Origin: Riemerella anatipestifer_F
GTDB lineage: Bacteria > Bacteroidota > Bacteroidia > Flavobacteriales > Weeksellaceae
Assembly (NCBI RefSeq): GCF_037861325.1
Contig: NZ_JAFELW010000004.1
DNA length: 64,000 nucleotides
Reading direction: 5' to 3' (one strand)
The position numbers and the translations under genes were made by a program. Shown here piece by piece: positions 7,333 through 15,626 of the stretch (positions within the stretch are counted from its first letter, which is position 1; every line of letters starts with the position of its first letter). The notes beneath the pieces are model-generated. The model did not search any database. It was not told the origin of the DNA and saw nothing but the letters and a program-made list of their open reading frames with translations.

Positions 7333-7830
7333 TTATTTTAGAACTTTCTCAAAGGCTTTCCTAGGGCTTCCCCTAAAGTAAACCTCCCCACAATACCAAT
7401 AACCTAAATGCTGTAAAATATGGAGCATTGGTTGGTTATCGTAATTGGTATCTACTTTTATACTGTAAATATTTTGTTGCTTCGCCCAATCTTCTATCCA
7501 CAGGAACATCTGCTTAGCAATCCCTTTTCCTAAGCACTGGTCGTGTACCACTACACGATGCACCACTATATAATCTCCGTTGGATAACCATTCCCCTTCT
7601 ATATTATCATAGGCTGGTTCGTTATTGAGCATTAGAGCGGCATAGCCCAAGACCTCATCACCTTGAACCCAAATATAGCCCACACCATCACGAATGTCTT
7701 GTTCTACCACACTTCTATTAGGGTAACCATCTTGCCATTGGTTACTGCCATCTTCCTTTCTTCTTCTAATGCCCTGCTGAAGCATCTCCCAAATAATATC
7801 TGTATCTTCTATTCTCGCTGGTTGAAACAT
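7333..7830 (-). CDS. GNAT family N-acetyltransferase
   Basis: A 165-residue GNAT fold protein. The acetyl-CoA binding motif is VHDQCLGKGIAKQMF in the middle, and the C-terminal part has HILQHLGYWYCGEVYF. The family moves an acetyl group from acetyl-CoA to an amine, and the substrate cannot be read from the sequence. The last 33 codons are duplicated about 1 kb downstream. It is a single gene, flanked upstream by the structured repeat at 7888-8018. Confidence 0.85.
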   Translation of the reverse strand: MFQPARIEDTDIIWEMLQQGIRRRKEDGSNQWQDGYPNRSVVEQDIRDGVGYIWVQGDEVLGYAALMLNNEPAYDNIEGEWLSNGDYIVVHRVVVHDQCLGKGIAKQMFLWIEDWAKQQNIYSIKVDTNYDNQPMLHILQHLGYWYCGEVYFRGSPRKAFEKVLK

Positions 7831-7887
7831 CTATTTCTGTTTTTCAATATGACACTTTGCAACTTCTAAATCTTAACACTCTGCTAT

Positions 7888-8018
7888 GCGTAAGGGATAG
7901 AGGCGATATCCTTTATCTTTTGACTGCCAAAGCTTTCGCTAAGGACAAAAGGCAAAGATAAAGCCGAAAGCCCGCCCCCTAGCGGTGGGATTTTCGGCTG
8001 ATGGAAAGGGGTTACGCC
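7888..8018 (+). repeat. Structured dispersed repeat, copy 1
   Basis: Starts GCGTAAGGGATAG and ends GGAAAGGGGTTACGCC. Inside is a hairpin made from CTTTATCTTTTG and a near-complementary AAAAGGCAAAGATAAAG, followed by the CCCGCCCCCTAGCGGTGGGA block. The same plan, outer GCGT-AGGG and AAGGG-ACGC ends around a variable hairpin, occurs at 30108-30237 and inverted at 63853-63981. It is GC-rich compared with its surroundings and ends four bases before the gpsA stop codon. Confidence 0.65.
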
Positions 8019-8021
8019 CTA

Positions 8022-9032
8022 TTAGTTTAGTTTAGCAGTGAGCTTTTTGAACTGTTTTTCTACATTTTTGCCTTCGTAGAGAACATTATATACCGTGCTG
8101 ATGATAGGTAGTTTAAGCCCCTTTTCTTTAGCAGTATTGTAGATAGATGCCGCAGCGTAGTAGCCTTCTGCCACCATATTCATAGATTGTATCGCCGATT
8201 TTACCGTATAGCCTTTACCCACCAAATTTCCTAAAGACCTGTTTCTAGAAAACAGCGAGTACGCCGTTACCAACAAGTCCCCTAGATAGGCACTTTCGTT
8301 AACATCTCTTGGAGCTTCGTAAATGGCTTCTAGGAAGATTTCCATCTCACGAATGGCGTTGGATACATACACCGCTTGGAAATTATCGCCGTAGCCCAAA
8401 CCGCTTGCCATACCTGCCCCTATGGCGTAAATGTTCTTTAGTATTGCACTGTACTCGTTGCCTAGTATATCGCTGCTGGTACTCACTTTAATATAGCTAG
8501 ACGAAAATAAATCTTTCAGTTTTTGAGCATTTTCTTCTTCTACGGTAGCGACGGTAAGGTACGAAAGGCGTTCCATAGCGACTTCCTCCGCGTGGCAAGG
8601 TCCTGCAATTACCGCCTGATTTCTAAATCCTATCTGAAATTGGTCTCTAAGGTAGTGTGCTACTATATCGTTGTGTTTAGGGACAATCCCTTTTATAGCG
8701 GATACAAACAACTTGTTGGAATAATCGCAAGTCATTTTCTCTAAACTGTCCGATAAATAGATAGACGGCGTTGCCAAAATGATAACATCACAAACGGACA
8801 CAAGCTGATTAACATCGGTAGTAATATTAAGATGACGCGTGTTAAACATCACCGATTGTAAGTAAGTAGGATTGTGTTTTCTGAGTTCTATGGCTCCTTT
8901 TACAAACTCATTACGAACGCACCAATGCACCATTTTTGAGTTCTCTTGAAGCATCTTTACTATGGCTGTAGCAAAACTTCCGCTACCTAAAACGCCCACG
9001 CTAACTGCTGATTTTTTATCTTTTTTAGCCAT
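8022..9032 (-). CDS. gpsA: NAD(P)-dependent glycerol-3-phosphate dehydrogenase
   Basis: GpsA reduces dihydroxyacetone phosphate to sn-glycerol 3-phosphate for phospholipid synthesis. The 336-residue protein has the Rossmann motif VLGSGSFATA at residues 14-23, the LFVSAIKGI lysine segment, VIAGPCHAEEVA and ILKNIYAIGAGMASGLG, which contains the second conserved Lys of the family. Length and motif order are normal. It follows prmA by 33 bases in the same direction, so the two may share a transcript. glpD, at 27-28.6 kb, catalyses the opposite, membrane-linked reaction. Confidence 0.93.
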   Translation of the reverse strand: MAKKDKKSAVSVGVLGSGSFATAIVKMLQENSKMVHWCVRNEFVKGAIELRKHNPTYLQSVMFNTRHLNITTDVNQLVSVCDVIILATPSIYLSDSLEKMTCDYSNKLFVSAIKGIVPKHNDIVAHYLRDQFQIGFRNQAVIAGPCHAEEVAMERLSYLTVATVEEENAQKLKDLFSSSYIKVSTSSDILGNEYSAILKNIYAIGAGMASGLGYGDNFQAVYVSNAIREMEIFLEAIYEAPRDVNESAYLGDLLVTAYSLFSRNRSLGNLVGKGYTVKSAIQSMNMVAEGYYAAASIYNTAKEKGLKLPIISTVYNVLYEGKNVEKQFKKLTAKLN

Positions 9033-9065
9033 TATAGACTTAATTTTGAGTTACAAATATAGCGT

Positions 9066-9896
9066 TTAGTTTTTTTCTAAAAGCAGACTTACCCACTCTT
9101 CTCTTTGTACTTTTTTGTTGAGTTTAAGGTTCTGTGCGGTGCAAACTTCCATAATGTCTTCTACATCAAAAAAGCATAAGCCTGAGAGTAACAACTGTCC
9201 ACCATTTTCTAACACCGAAACATAAGTTGGAATATCAGAAATAAGGATATTTCTATTGATATTTGCTAATATAATGTCAAATTTTTCCTGTCCTAAATTC
9301 TCAGCAGTACCTTCTTCTATCCTTAGACTGACTTGATTTCGCTCTGCATTTTCTTTGGAATTTTCTACCGACCAAGGATCTATATCTATGGCTAAAGTAT
9401 CTCCTGCTCCTTTCAGTTTAGCGAAGATTGCCAATACTGAAGTCCCGCAGCCCATATCCAAGACTTTTTTACCTTTAAAATCCATCTCCAACATTTGCTG
9501 AATCATCAAGTAAGTAGTGGCGTGATGCCCCGTACCAAAAGACATTTTAGGCTGTATGATAATTTCATAATCCAACGGTTGAGGCTCATGGAACTCCGCT
9601 CTAATGTAAACTTTATCTTCTACATTGATGGGCGAAAAGTTCTTTTCCCACTCTTCGTTCCAATTGATGTTAGGCATTTCGGTATAAGTATAATCTATCT
9701 CTACGCCTTCTTGTTCAAAAATATAGAGTGATTTTATAGCATCTTCGTTTAAATCGTTCTTTGGAATGTAGGCTAAAACACCGTTAGTTTCCTCTGTAAA
9801 GCTATCAAAACCAATATGTATAAGTTCTGCCATTAAAATCTCGCTCCAAGGCTGAGGAGGCGTAATGGTAAATTTGAATTCTAAATAAGATTGCAT
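9066..9896 (-). CDS. prmA: Ribosomal protein L11 methyltransferase PrmA
   Basis: PrmA trimethylates ribosomal protein L11 using S-adenosylmethionine. The 276-residue protein has the N-terminal substrate-recognition half and a C-terminal methyltransferase with MSFGTGHHATTYLMI, VLDMGCGTSVLAIFAKLKG (SAM motif I), LAIDIDPWSVENSKENA and ILANINRNILI (the NPPF-equivalent motif). The gene lies between the ABC permease and gpsA, all on the minus strand with short gaps (47 and 33 bases). Confidence 0.92.
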   Translation of the reverse strand: MQSYLEFKFTITPPQPWSEILMAELIHIGFDSFTEETNGVLAYIPKNDLNEDAIKSLYIFEQEGVEIDYTYTEMPNINWNEEWEKNFSPINVEDKVYIRAEFHEPQPLDYEIIIQPKMSFGTGHHATTYLMIQQMLEMDFKGKKVLDMGCGTSVLAIFAKLKGAGDTLAIDIDPWSVENSKENAERNQVSLRIEEGTAENLGQEKFDIILANINRNILISDIPTYVSVLENGGQLLLSGLCFFDVEDIMEVCTAQNLKLNKKVQREEWVSLLLEKN

Positions 9897-9943
9897 TTGA
9901 ATGTATTATTTCCACAAAAGTACAGAAAAATCACTGATGTACC

Positions 9944-11173
9944 TTAATTGTATTTAATCGCTTTAACTGGTGATATTTTACTAATTAAATAACTAGGGAA
10001 AATAAGCGACACCGCAGACACCAACAAAATCCCTAAAGAAATAGCTACAATATAAATAGGATTTAAGTCTATTGGTACTGTACTAATATAGTAGTTATCA
10101 GGGTTAAGCTGAACGATGCCCGTCCATTTTTGTAAAAGCAGTAGTCCCAATCCTATGAAATTCCCCACTAACAATCCTGGAACCATAATAAGTAAAGTGT
10201 AATTGATGAAAATAGCTCGTATTTGAGCATTATTTGCTCCTAGCGTTTTCAATATCCCTATGGAATTGGTGCGTTCTATAATTAAAATAAGCAACACCAT
10301 TACGATATTGATGACTACAACCACCAACATAATTGTGATGATTAAAGCGATATTAGTATCAAAAATGTTAATCCAATTTACAATTTCAGGATACTTATCT
10401 GTTATTTTTTCAGCGTAGTTCTTATACCCTATTTTTTCCTCAATTTTTGGAAATATCTCGTCTATCTCTCCTATATTTTTGAGGAAAATATCTATACCTC
10501 CTATGGCAGTTTTATCCATATTTTGTATCCTCCTCACATGGTTGATATCTCCTATGATAAACAGGTCGTCTATCATTTTGATATCCGTTTTGTAAATCCC
10601 TTTAACTTTAAATTTTCGATAGATTGGCTTTTGGTCCTCTTTAGAGAAGATAGCCACTATTTCATCGTTTAGTTTAAGTCTTAAATCATTGGCTATTTTT
10701 TCTGGTAATATAACTTCATTATTATATCCCTTTTCTGTAAAGTTCGGAACGCTACCTTCCACCAAAAATTTTTCAAATCTTTTGGTATCAAAATCTTTCC
10801 CAACACCTTTTAACAAAATCCCAGAGAAATTATCCTCTGTTCTAAGAATGCCACTTACAGACGCATAAGACTGCATACCTTCTACTTCTTGTAAAGCCTT
10901 AATTTGATTTATATTGATTTCTTTTAAATCTAAAACTGAAGAATTATAAGATGAATTAGACCTAGTAGATTTCACAGAAATATGCCCCGAAAAATCTCCC
11001 ATCTTATTTTTGATGCCTTTTTTGGCTCCCAAACCTGTGGCTACCGTAATTAAAGAAACAATGACACCCAAGGCTACCGACAACCTACCGATAAATACAA
11101 TCACCTTAGAAAGATTATTTTTATTATCTTTGGAGAATGCTATTTTTTTAGAAAAATATAATGGAAATTTCAA
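9944..11173 (-). CDS. LolC/LolE-like ABC transporter permease (FtsX fold)
   Basis: A 409-residue permease with one N-terminal helix (about 27-48), a large periplasmic MacB/LolE-like domain and three C-terminal helices (about 277-300, 325-345 and 370-395, including VVVINIVMVLLILIIER and GILKTLGANNAQIRAIF). This is the topology of lipoprotein-releasing permeases that pull outer-membrane lipoproteins from the inner membrane. The start is unusual: the only in-frame initiator giving the family-typical KFPLYFSKKIAFSKDNKN N-terminus is a TTG at 11171-11173, with an in-frame TAG two codons upstream. No ATPase partner gene is adjacent. Confidence 0.85.
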   Translation of the reverse strand: MKFPLYFSKKIAFSKDNKNNLSKVIVFIGRLSVALGVIVSLITVATGLGAKKGIKNKMGDFSGHISVKSTRSNSSYNSSVLDLKEININQIKALQEVEGMQSYASVSGILRTEDNFSGILLKGVGKDFDTKRFEKFLVEGSVPNFTEKGYNNEVILPEKIANDLRLKLNDEIVAIFSKEDQKPIYRKFKVKGIYKTDIKMIDDLFIIGDINHVRRIQNMDKTAIGGIDIFLKNIGEIDEIFPKIEEKIGYKNYAEKITDKYPEIVNWINIFDTNIALIITIMLVVVVINIVMVLLILIIERTNSIGILKTLGANNAQIRAIFINYTLLIMVPGLLVGNFIGLGLLLLQKWTGIVQLNPDNYYISTVPIDLNPIYIVAISLGILLVSAVSLIFPSYLISKISPVKAIKYN

Positions 11174-11178
11174 AACCT

Positions 11179-12408
11179 ATGTATTTAAGCCTCAAAATTA
11201 AAAATTTACTGTTGATTTGCCTAATTTATTTAGGGTTATCTGGTAAAAACTATGCTCAAAATGGTAATAGTTATCCTAATTTTAAAACAGGAGCCGACCA
11301 ACCAGAACTTTATCTCTCTCTACTAAAAAATAAAAAAGTAGGCGTGGTAACCAATCAAACAGGACTGGTACTAAAACCTCAAAAACATCACCCTACTACC
11401 ATAGATACTCTTAGTATCGTAGATTTCCTAAGAGAAAACACCATAGATATTAAGCGGGTTTTTGCTCCAGAACACGGTTTTAGAGGCGAAGCCGATGCAG
11501 GAGAATATGTAAAAAATGGTGTGGATACCAAAACAGGTATCCCCATTATTTCTCTTTATGGTAAAAACAAAAAACCAACTGCAGAGCAAGTCAAAGATTT
11601 AGATATTATTCTTTTTGATATTCAAGATGTTGGAGTAAGATTTTACACCTATATTTCAACCCTTGCCTATGTGATGGAAGCTGCCGCAGAGCATAATGTA
11701 GAAGTGATTGTACTAGATAGACCTAACCCTCACGACGGCTACACAGATGGACCTGTATTAAAGGAAAAATGGACAAGTTTTGTGGGTATGCACCCAGTCC
11801 CTATAGTCTATGGACTAACCATTGGCGAGTATGGTAATATGGTAAACGGCGAAGGTTGGCTTAAAAATAAAATAAAAGCCAAATACACCTTAATCCCAAT
11901 GAAAAATTACCATAAAAAACAACGCTACCCTATACTCAGACGCCCTTCTCCTAACTTACCAAATGATAAGTCTATCAACCTATATCCTTCCCTATGCTTT
12001 TTTGAAGGAGCTGAGGTTTCGGTAGGACGTGGCACTGACTATCCCTTCCAAATTTATGGTTCACCGTGGACTAAAAAATTAGATTATAAATTCACTCCAA
12101 AGCCTAATTTTGGAGCTAAAAATCCGCCTTTTAACGGACAAGTATGCTATGGAGAAAATCTCTCTGAATACTCTAAAGATTTGAGAGAACTTAACCTAGA
12201 ATGGGTAATTACAGCTTACAAAAACTATAAAAATCCTAATAAACCATTCTTCATCAAAAATCTTTGGTTTGATACTTTGGCAGGGACTGACCAACTAAGG
12301 CTTCAAATTATACAAGGAAAAAGCGAAACGGAAATCAAAAAATCTTGGCAAAAAGACTTACAAGAGTTTGAAAAAATTCGTCAAAAGTATATTGTTTATA
12401 AAAATTAA
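11179..12408 (+). CDS. DUF1343 / NamZ-like exo-beta-N-acetylmuramidase
   Basis: A signal-peptide protein (MYLSLKIKNLLLICLIYL) of the DUF1343 family, whose studied member NamZ removes N-acetylmuramic acid from peptidoglycan fragments. Motifs seen are KKVGVVTNQTGL, FAPEHGFRGEADAGE, DIILFDIQDVGVRFYTYI, LDRPNPHDGYTDGPV, RPSPNLPNDKSINLYPS and EGAEVSVGRGTDYPF. Length is typical. An ATG at 11161 is also in frame but would overlap the divergent permease start and adds charged residues before the signal, so I prefer 11179. A TATCTTTG box lies at 11125-11132. A strong terminator follows. The role is inferred from the family. Confidence 0.85.
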   Translation: MYLSLKIKNLLLICLIYLGLSGKNYAQNGNSYPNFKTGADQPELYLSLLKNKKVGVVTNQTGLVLKPQKHHPTTIDTLSIVDFLRENTIDIKRVFAPEHGFRGEADAGEYVKNGVDTKTGIPIISLYGKNKKPTAEQVKDLDIILFDIQDVGVRFYTYISTLAYVMEAAAEHNVEVIVLDRPNPHDGYTDGPVLKEKWTSFVGMHPVPIVYGLTIGEYGNMVNGEGWLKNKIKAKYTLIPMKNYHKKQRYPILRRPSPNLPNDKSINLYPSLCFFEGAEVSVGRGTDYPFQIYGSPWTKKLDYKFTPKPNFGAKNPPFNGQVCYGENLSEYSKDLRELNLEWVITAYKNYKNPNKPFFIKNLWFDTLAGTDQLRLQIIQGKSETEIKKSWQKDLQEFEKIRQKYIVYKN

Positions 12409-12469
12409 CATCTATTTTGTTATCTATCCATAATAGAGATAAAGCAACTTATATCTCCTACTCTGGACG

Positions 12470-12507
12470 AAAAAAGAGACTATCTAACCTAGACAGTCTC
12501 TTTTTAT
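12470..12507. terminator. Bidirectional intrinsic terminator
   Basis: An 11-bp stem (AAAAAGAGACT / AGTCTCTTTTT) between two convergent genes, with A and T tracts on either side so it can act in both directions. Confidence 0.8.
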
Positions 12508-12545
12508 TGACCATTTTCTTGCTATAACATTACTCTATTTTAATT

Positions 12546-13088
12546 CTAATCTTCATCATCATAATACTCATCATTAAAATCGTCTGCAAAACCATCATTT
12601 TCATCAAAATCATTTTCAAAACTATCAAAATCATCAAAATCATCACTCATCATTGTAGGAGAGGGCTTTGATGATGTATTTTTACTAGGTACTTTTAACG
12701 GCATATTACCATATCTAAATACCGTAATTGGATAATTTACCGCTGGCTTTTCTTTTATCACATCTAAAAGCTCACAATAAAATTCCCACAGATCTATAAA
12801 TCCGTACTTGAATAACATCTTGCTCCCTTTTTCTGGAAAAGCCTCTGTGATGTACACATCGGACATAATCTCCCCATCTCCATCATCAGACATATCCTCT
12901 AGTGGTATTGCATTAAGCTCCGTCCATTCATCATCTGAAAAGTAGAATGAAGATAGCTCATCTCCTTGAAGACTAAATGCACTTTTAATACCGTTATGCA
13001 AATTCCATAAAGTTTGCTTACCTCTAACTTCAATGTCCCTAAAAACATTATCCTTCGTGTCTAAAATAACTCTGATTTTATAAACCAT
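12546..13088 (-). CDS. Plasmid pRiA4b ORF-3-like family protein with acidic tail
   Basis: A 180-residue protein whose first 135 residues match the pRiA4b ORF-3-like fold (IRVILDTKDNVFRDIEV, LWNLHNGIKSAFSL, DEWTELNAIPLEDM, KMLFKYGFIDLWEFYCELL). The last 35 residues are almost only Asp, Glu, Asn, Phe and Tyr. The family is named after a plasmid ORF, but this copy is in an ordinary chromosomal setting with normal composition. Its function is unknown. The acidic tail could bind a basic partner. It is a single gene facing the terminator at 12470. Confidence 0.8.
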   Translation of the reverse strand: MVYKIRVILDTKDNVFRDIEVRGKQTLWNLHNGIKSAFSLQGDELSSFYFSDDEWTELNAIPLEDMSDDGDGEIMSDVYITEAFPEKGSKMLFKYGFIDLWEFYCELLDVIKEKPAVNYPITVFRYGNMPLKVPSKNTSSKPSPTMMSDDFDDFDSFENDFDENDGFADDFNDEYYDDED

Positions 13089-13227
13089 AACTCTTAAATT
13101 CTGCTTAAACTCTTTTGTTTAGAAATTTGCCGCAAATATAAAACAAATGATATTTGAAGTAAATTTTTTTATTAGTTTTTTTTCACTATAAAATACTTTT
13201 TTATTGACTGTTTCTAAACTCTAAAAA

Positions 13228-13845
13228 CTAATCTTGAACATAAAATTTAGGCATCTGCCAATGGTATTTAACCGCTAAAGTTCTTATAGTTACAATAAGC
13301 AGAATAGTAAAAATCTGAACCACAGGATAAGACAAATGAGTGTAGGTTGCCAAAAGTATAAAGATAGTACCACCTAATATACAAGCTGTTGCATAGATTT
13401 CCTTTCTAAATATCAACGGAATTCTATTCAATAGAATATCTCTAATAATCCCTCCAAAGCACCCTGTGATAGTACCTAGAGTAATGCATATAATAGGGTG
13501 AAGTTCGGAACTCATACCTTTCTGTATGCCTATAATTGTGAACAGTCCCAACCCAAAACTATCAAATATAAAAAGTGTTACCCTAAAATTTTGCTCAATA
13601 GATTTAAAAATCATTGAAATAACACAGGTAACAAAGATAACACCACATATCCATAAATCATGCATCCAAAATACAGGTTTAGCTAAAAGTAAATCCCTCA
13701 CTGTACCACCCCCTACAGAAGTTACAAAAGCGATAATAAGAATCCCAAAAGGATCTAATCTTCTTTGCATTGCAGCAAAACTGCCAGACATAGCAAAAGA
13801 TATCGTCCCTAGAAATTCTATTAAAAAATTGATATTTGCATGCAT
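13228..13845 (-). CDS. Trimeric intracellular cation (TRIC) channel family protein (UPF0126)
   Basis: A 205-residue protein with about six to seven hydrophobic helices and the duplicated UPF0126 motif: FAMSGSFAAMQRRLDPFG followed by VGGGTVRDLLL, and a second GCFGGIIRDILLNRIPLIF. Bacterial members form homotrimeric potassium-permeable channels in the inner membrane. The gene starts 31 bases after coaD in the same direction, so it may be the last gene of a ddl-coaD unit, but no functional link is known. Confidence 0.88.
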   Translation of the reverse strand: MHANINFLIEFLGTISFAMSGSFAAMQRRLDPFGILIIAFVTSVGGGTVRDLLLAKPVFWMHDLWICGVIFVTCVISMIFKSIEQNFRVTLFIFDSFGLGLFTIIGIQKGMSSELHPIICITLGTITGCFGGIIRDILLNRIPLIFRKEIYATACILGGTIFILLATYTHLSYPVVQIFTILLIVTIRTLAVKYHWQMPKFYVQD

Positions 13846-13876
13846 TGTTTGTGCTAAAAATAATTTTAAATTCGTT

Positions 13877-14335
13877 TTATACTCTTACAGCATCAGGCAC
13901 TAGCAATTCGTATTCACCACCGTGGCTTATAATTTCTCTCACAATACTACTACTAATGAACGACTTACCTGAAGAAGTCAAAAGAAAAACAGTCTCTAAC
14001 TTTTTGTGTGCCAAAGTTCTATTTGTATGTGCGATGGCTTTTTCAAACTCAAAGTCGGCAGGGTTTCTCAATCCTCTTAGGATAAACTGGGCGTCTTTCT
14101 CCATACAGTAATCCACCGTAAGTCCTTCAAATGAGTCCACCTCTACATTTCCAAAATGAGAGACCGATTTTTCTATAAACTCTATCCTTTTCTCTAATGG
14201 AAACATATAATGTTTTTGAGAGTTTTGCCCAATAGCAATAATAAGACGGTCAAAAAGTTTAGACGCTCGCTCTATAATATCATAATGACCTAGAGTAATA
14301 GGATCAAAAGACCCTGGAAATACAGCTACCTTCAT
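13877..14335 (-). CDS. coaD: Phosphopantetheine adenylyltransferase CoaD
   Basis: CoaD adds AMP from ATP to 4'-phosphopantetheine in coenzyme A synthesis. The 152-residue length is normal. It carries VFPGSFDPITLGHYDII with the TxGH nucleotide-binding motif (residues 13-16), the FILRGLRNPADFEFE segment and the ISSSIVREI motif near the C-terminus. The gene begins six bases after the ddl stop, so the two are almost certainly co-transcribed. Confidence 0.95.
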   Translation of the reverse strand: MKVAVFPGSFDPITLGHYDIIERASKLFDRLIIAIGQNSQKHYMFPLEKRIEFIEKSVSHFGNVEVDSFEGLTVDYCMEKDAQFILRGLRNPADFEFEKAIAHTNRTLAHKKLETVFLLTSSGKSFISSSIVREIISHGGEYELLVPDAVRV

Positions 14336-14341
14336 ATTTTA

Positions 14342-15325
14342 TTATTTTGCTAGAGCTTTTTCTACCTCATTTCCACACAAATCTTTAATGGAGATACCAT
14401 AAATTCTCGCTTGTTGAGGAAGAATACTCGCAGGTGAAAACCCTGGGTTAGTATTCATTTCTAGCATATAAGGCACACCGTCCATAATAATATATTCACT
14501 TCTAGAAAATCCTTTCATTCCTAAAGAGTTATAAGCTCTTTTTGCAACTTCCTCTACTCTTAATCTAGTAGTCTCATCTAGCCTTGCAGGTGTAATCTCT
14601 TGAGATGCTCCTTGATACTTTGCTTCATAATCAAAAAATTCTGTTTCTGGGATAATTTCTGTAATGCCTAAAACAACAGTCTCGCCTTTGTAATCTAGCA
14701 CACCCACAGATACCTCCATACCGTCTAAGAAACTTTCTACTAAAACCTCATCATCTTCTAAAAATGCTTTTTCTAAAGCTACTTCAAACTCCGAAGCCTC
14801 TTTTACCTTAGAAATTCCTAAAGAAGAACCACTTTGGTTAGGCTTTACAAATAGAGGCAGTTTTAACTCACTGATAATTTCATCTTTATTATAAGCCTCT
14901 CCTTTTTTTATGTAGAAACTTTTAGCGGACGGAATACCATACTTTGCTAATACAGCCAAAGTATCTTTTTTATTAAAGGTAAGTGCACTTTGGTAAAAAT
15001 CGCACCCTGTATATTTTTGACCTATGGCATCCCAATATGCTTGTAACACGCCGTTTTCACCTGGTGTCCCATGAATGGTATTAAAGCAAACATCAAAACG
15101 CAGTACTTCTCCGCTAGGTAGATTTACAGAGAAATCTCCCTTTTGTATTGGTAGTTTAGCTTCATTTTCATCTAAATAAAACCAACCTTCTTTAAGAACT
15201 ACCACTTTATAAACATTGTATAAATCACGGTCTAAAGAGTCGTAAATTAGTTTTCCACTTTTTAGGGAAACTTTATACTCATCAGAGTATCCGCCCATGA
15301 CTACGGCTATATTTTTTTTGTCCAT
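14342..15325 (-). CDS. ddl: D-alanine--D-alanine ligase
   Basis: Ddl makes the D-Ala-D-Ala dipeptide of peptidoglycan. The 327-residue ATP-grasp enzyme shows AVVMGGYSDEYKVSLKSG at the N-terminus, CFNTIHGTPGENGVLQAYWD, LFVKPNQSGSSLGISKVK (ATP-binding loop) and YMLEMNTNPGFSPASILPQ (metal and substrate site). It is the first gene of a unit with coaD and perhaps the TRIC-type channel. A TAACTTTG box lies on the minus strand at 15351-15358, about 25 bases before the ATG. It is divergent from the riboswitch-controlled methionine operon. Confidence 0.95.
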   Translation of the reverse strand: MDKKNIAVVMGGYSDEYKVSLKSGKLIYDSLDRDLYNVYKVVVLKEGWFYLDENEAKLPIQKGDFSVNLPSGEVLRFDVCFNTIHGTPGENGVLQAYWDAIGQKYTGCDFYQSALTFNKKDTLAVLAKYGIPSAKSFYIKKGEAYNKDEIISELKLPLFVKPNQSGSSLGISKVKEASEFEVALEKAFLEDDEVLVESFLDGMEVSVGVLDYKGETVVLGITEIIPETEFFDYEAKYQGASQEITPARLDETTRLRVEEVAKRAYNSLGMKGFSRSEYIIMDGVPYMLEMNTNPGFSPASILPQQARIYGISIKDLCGNEVEKALAK

Positions 15326-15399
15326 CAGAATCTAAAATAAAAGTTGAATGCAAAGTTAGTTAATTTTAAACGCAAGGTTTTATTTTTTCAATGAAAATA

Positions 15400-15429
15400 T
15401 TGTTTAAAACAAAAAATAGTCTATCTTTG
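15400..15429 (+). promoter_or_regulatory. Promoter of the methionine operon
   Basis: TTG at 15400-15402 and TATCTTTG at 15422-15429 with a 19-base spacer, an excellent match to the Bacteroidetes promoter consensus. It would start transcription just upstream of the SAM-I aptamer at 15461. Confidence 0.7.
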
Positions 15430-15460
15430 CTCTATATTAGTTCGTTGAAAAACTAGGAAA

Positions 15461-15564
15461 TGTTATCAAGAAAGGTGGAGGGAATAGACCCTGCGAAACC
15501 TTGGCAACCCTTCCTTACGGAAGAAGGTGCTAAATTCTACCAAAGTTTTTTTGGATAGATAACA
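15461..15564 (+). promoter_or_regulatory. SAM-I (S-box) riboswitch
   Basis: The aptamer is seen directly. The outer helix is TGTTATC (15461-15467) paired with GATAACA (15558-15564). The conserved internal parts are TCAAGAAAGGTGGAGGGA, GACCCTGCGAAACCTTGGCA with the ACC-TTGGCAACC core, and AAGGTGCTAAATTCTACC. S-box elements bind S-adenosylmethionine and switch off methionine genes. Here it precedes metX-like, homoserine dehydrogenase and metZ-like genes, which fits exactly. There is no terminator with a T-run between aptamer and ATG. A hairpin CAAGAAA/TTTCTTG lies at 15566-15590, so the switching mechanism is not obvious. Confidence 0.93.
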
Positions 15565-15626
15565 TCAAGAAAAGGTTCTCTCATTTCTTGGCAACATTTC
15601 TGTTATTTAAAATTTATAATAAAAGA

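Noticed and set aside
12546..13088. pRiA4b ORF-3-like protein as a sign of a plasmid or transposon
   Set aside because: The name is historical; the gene has normal composition and no transposase, repeat or plasmid gene is near it.
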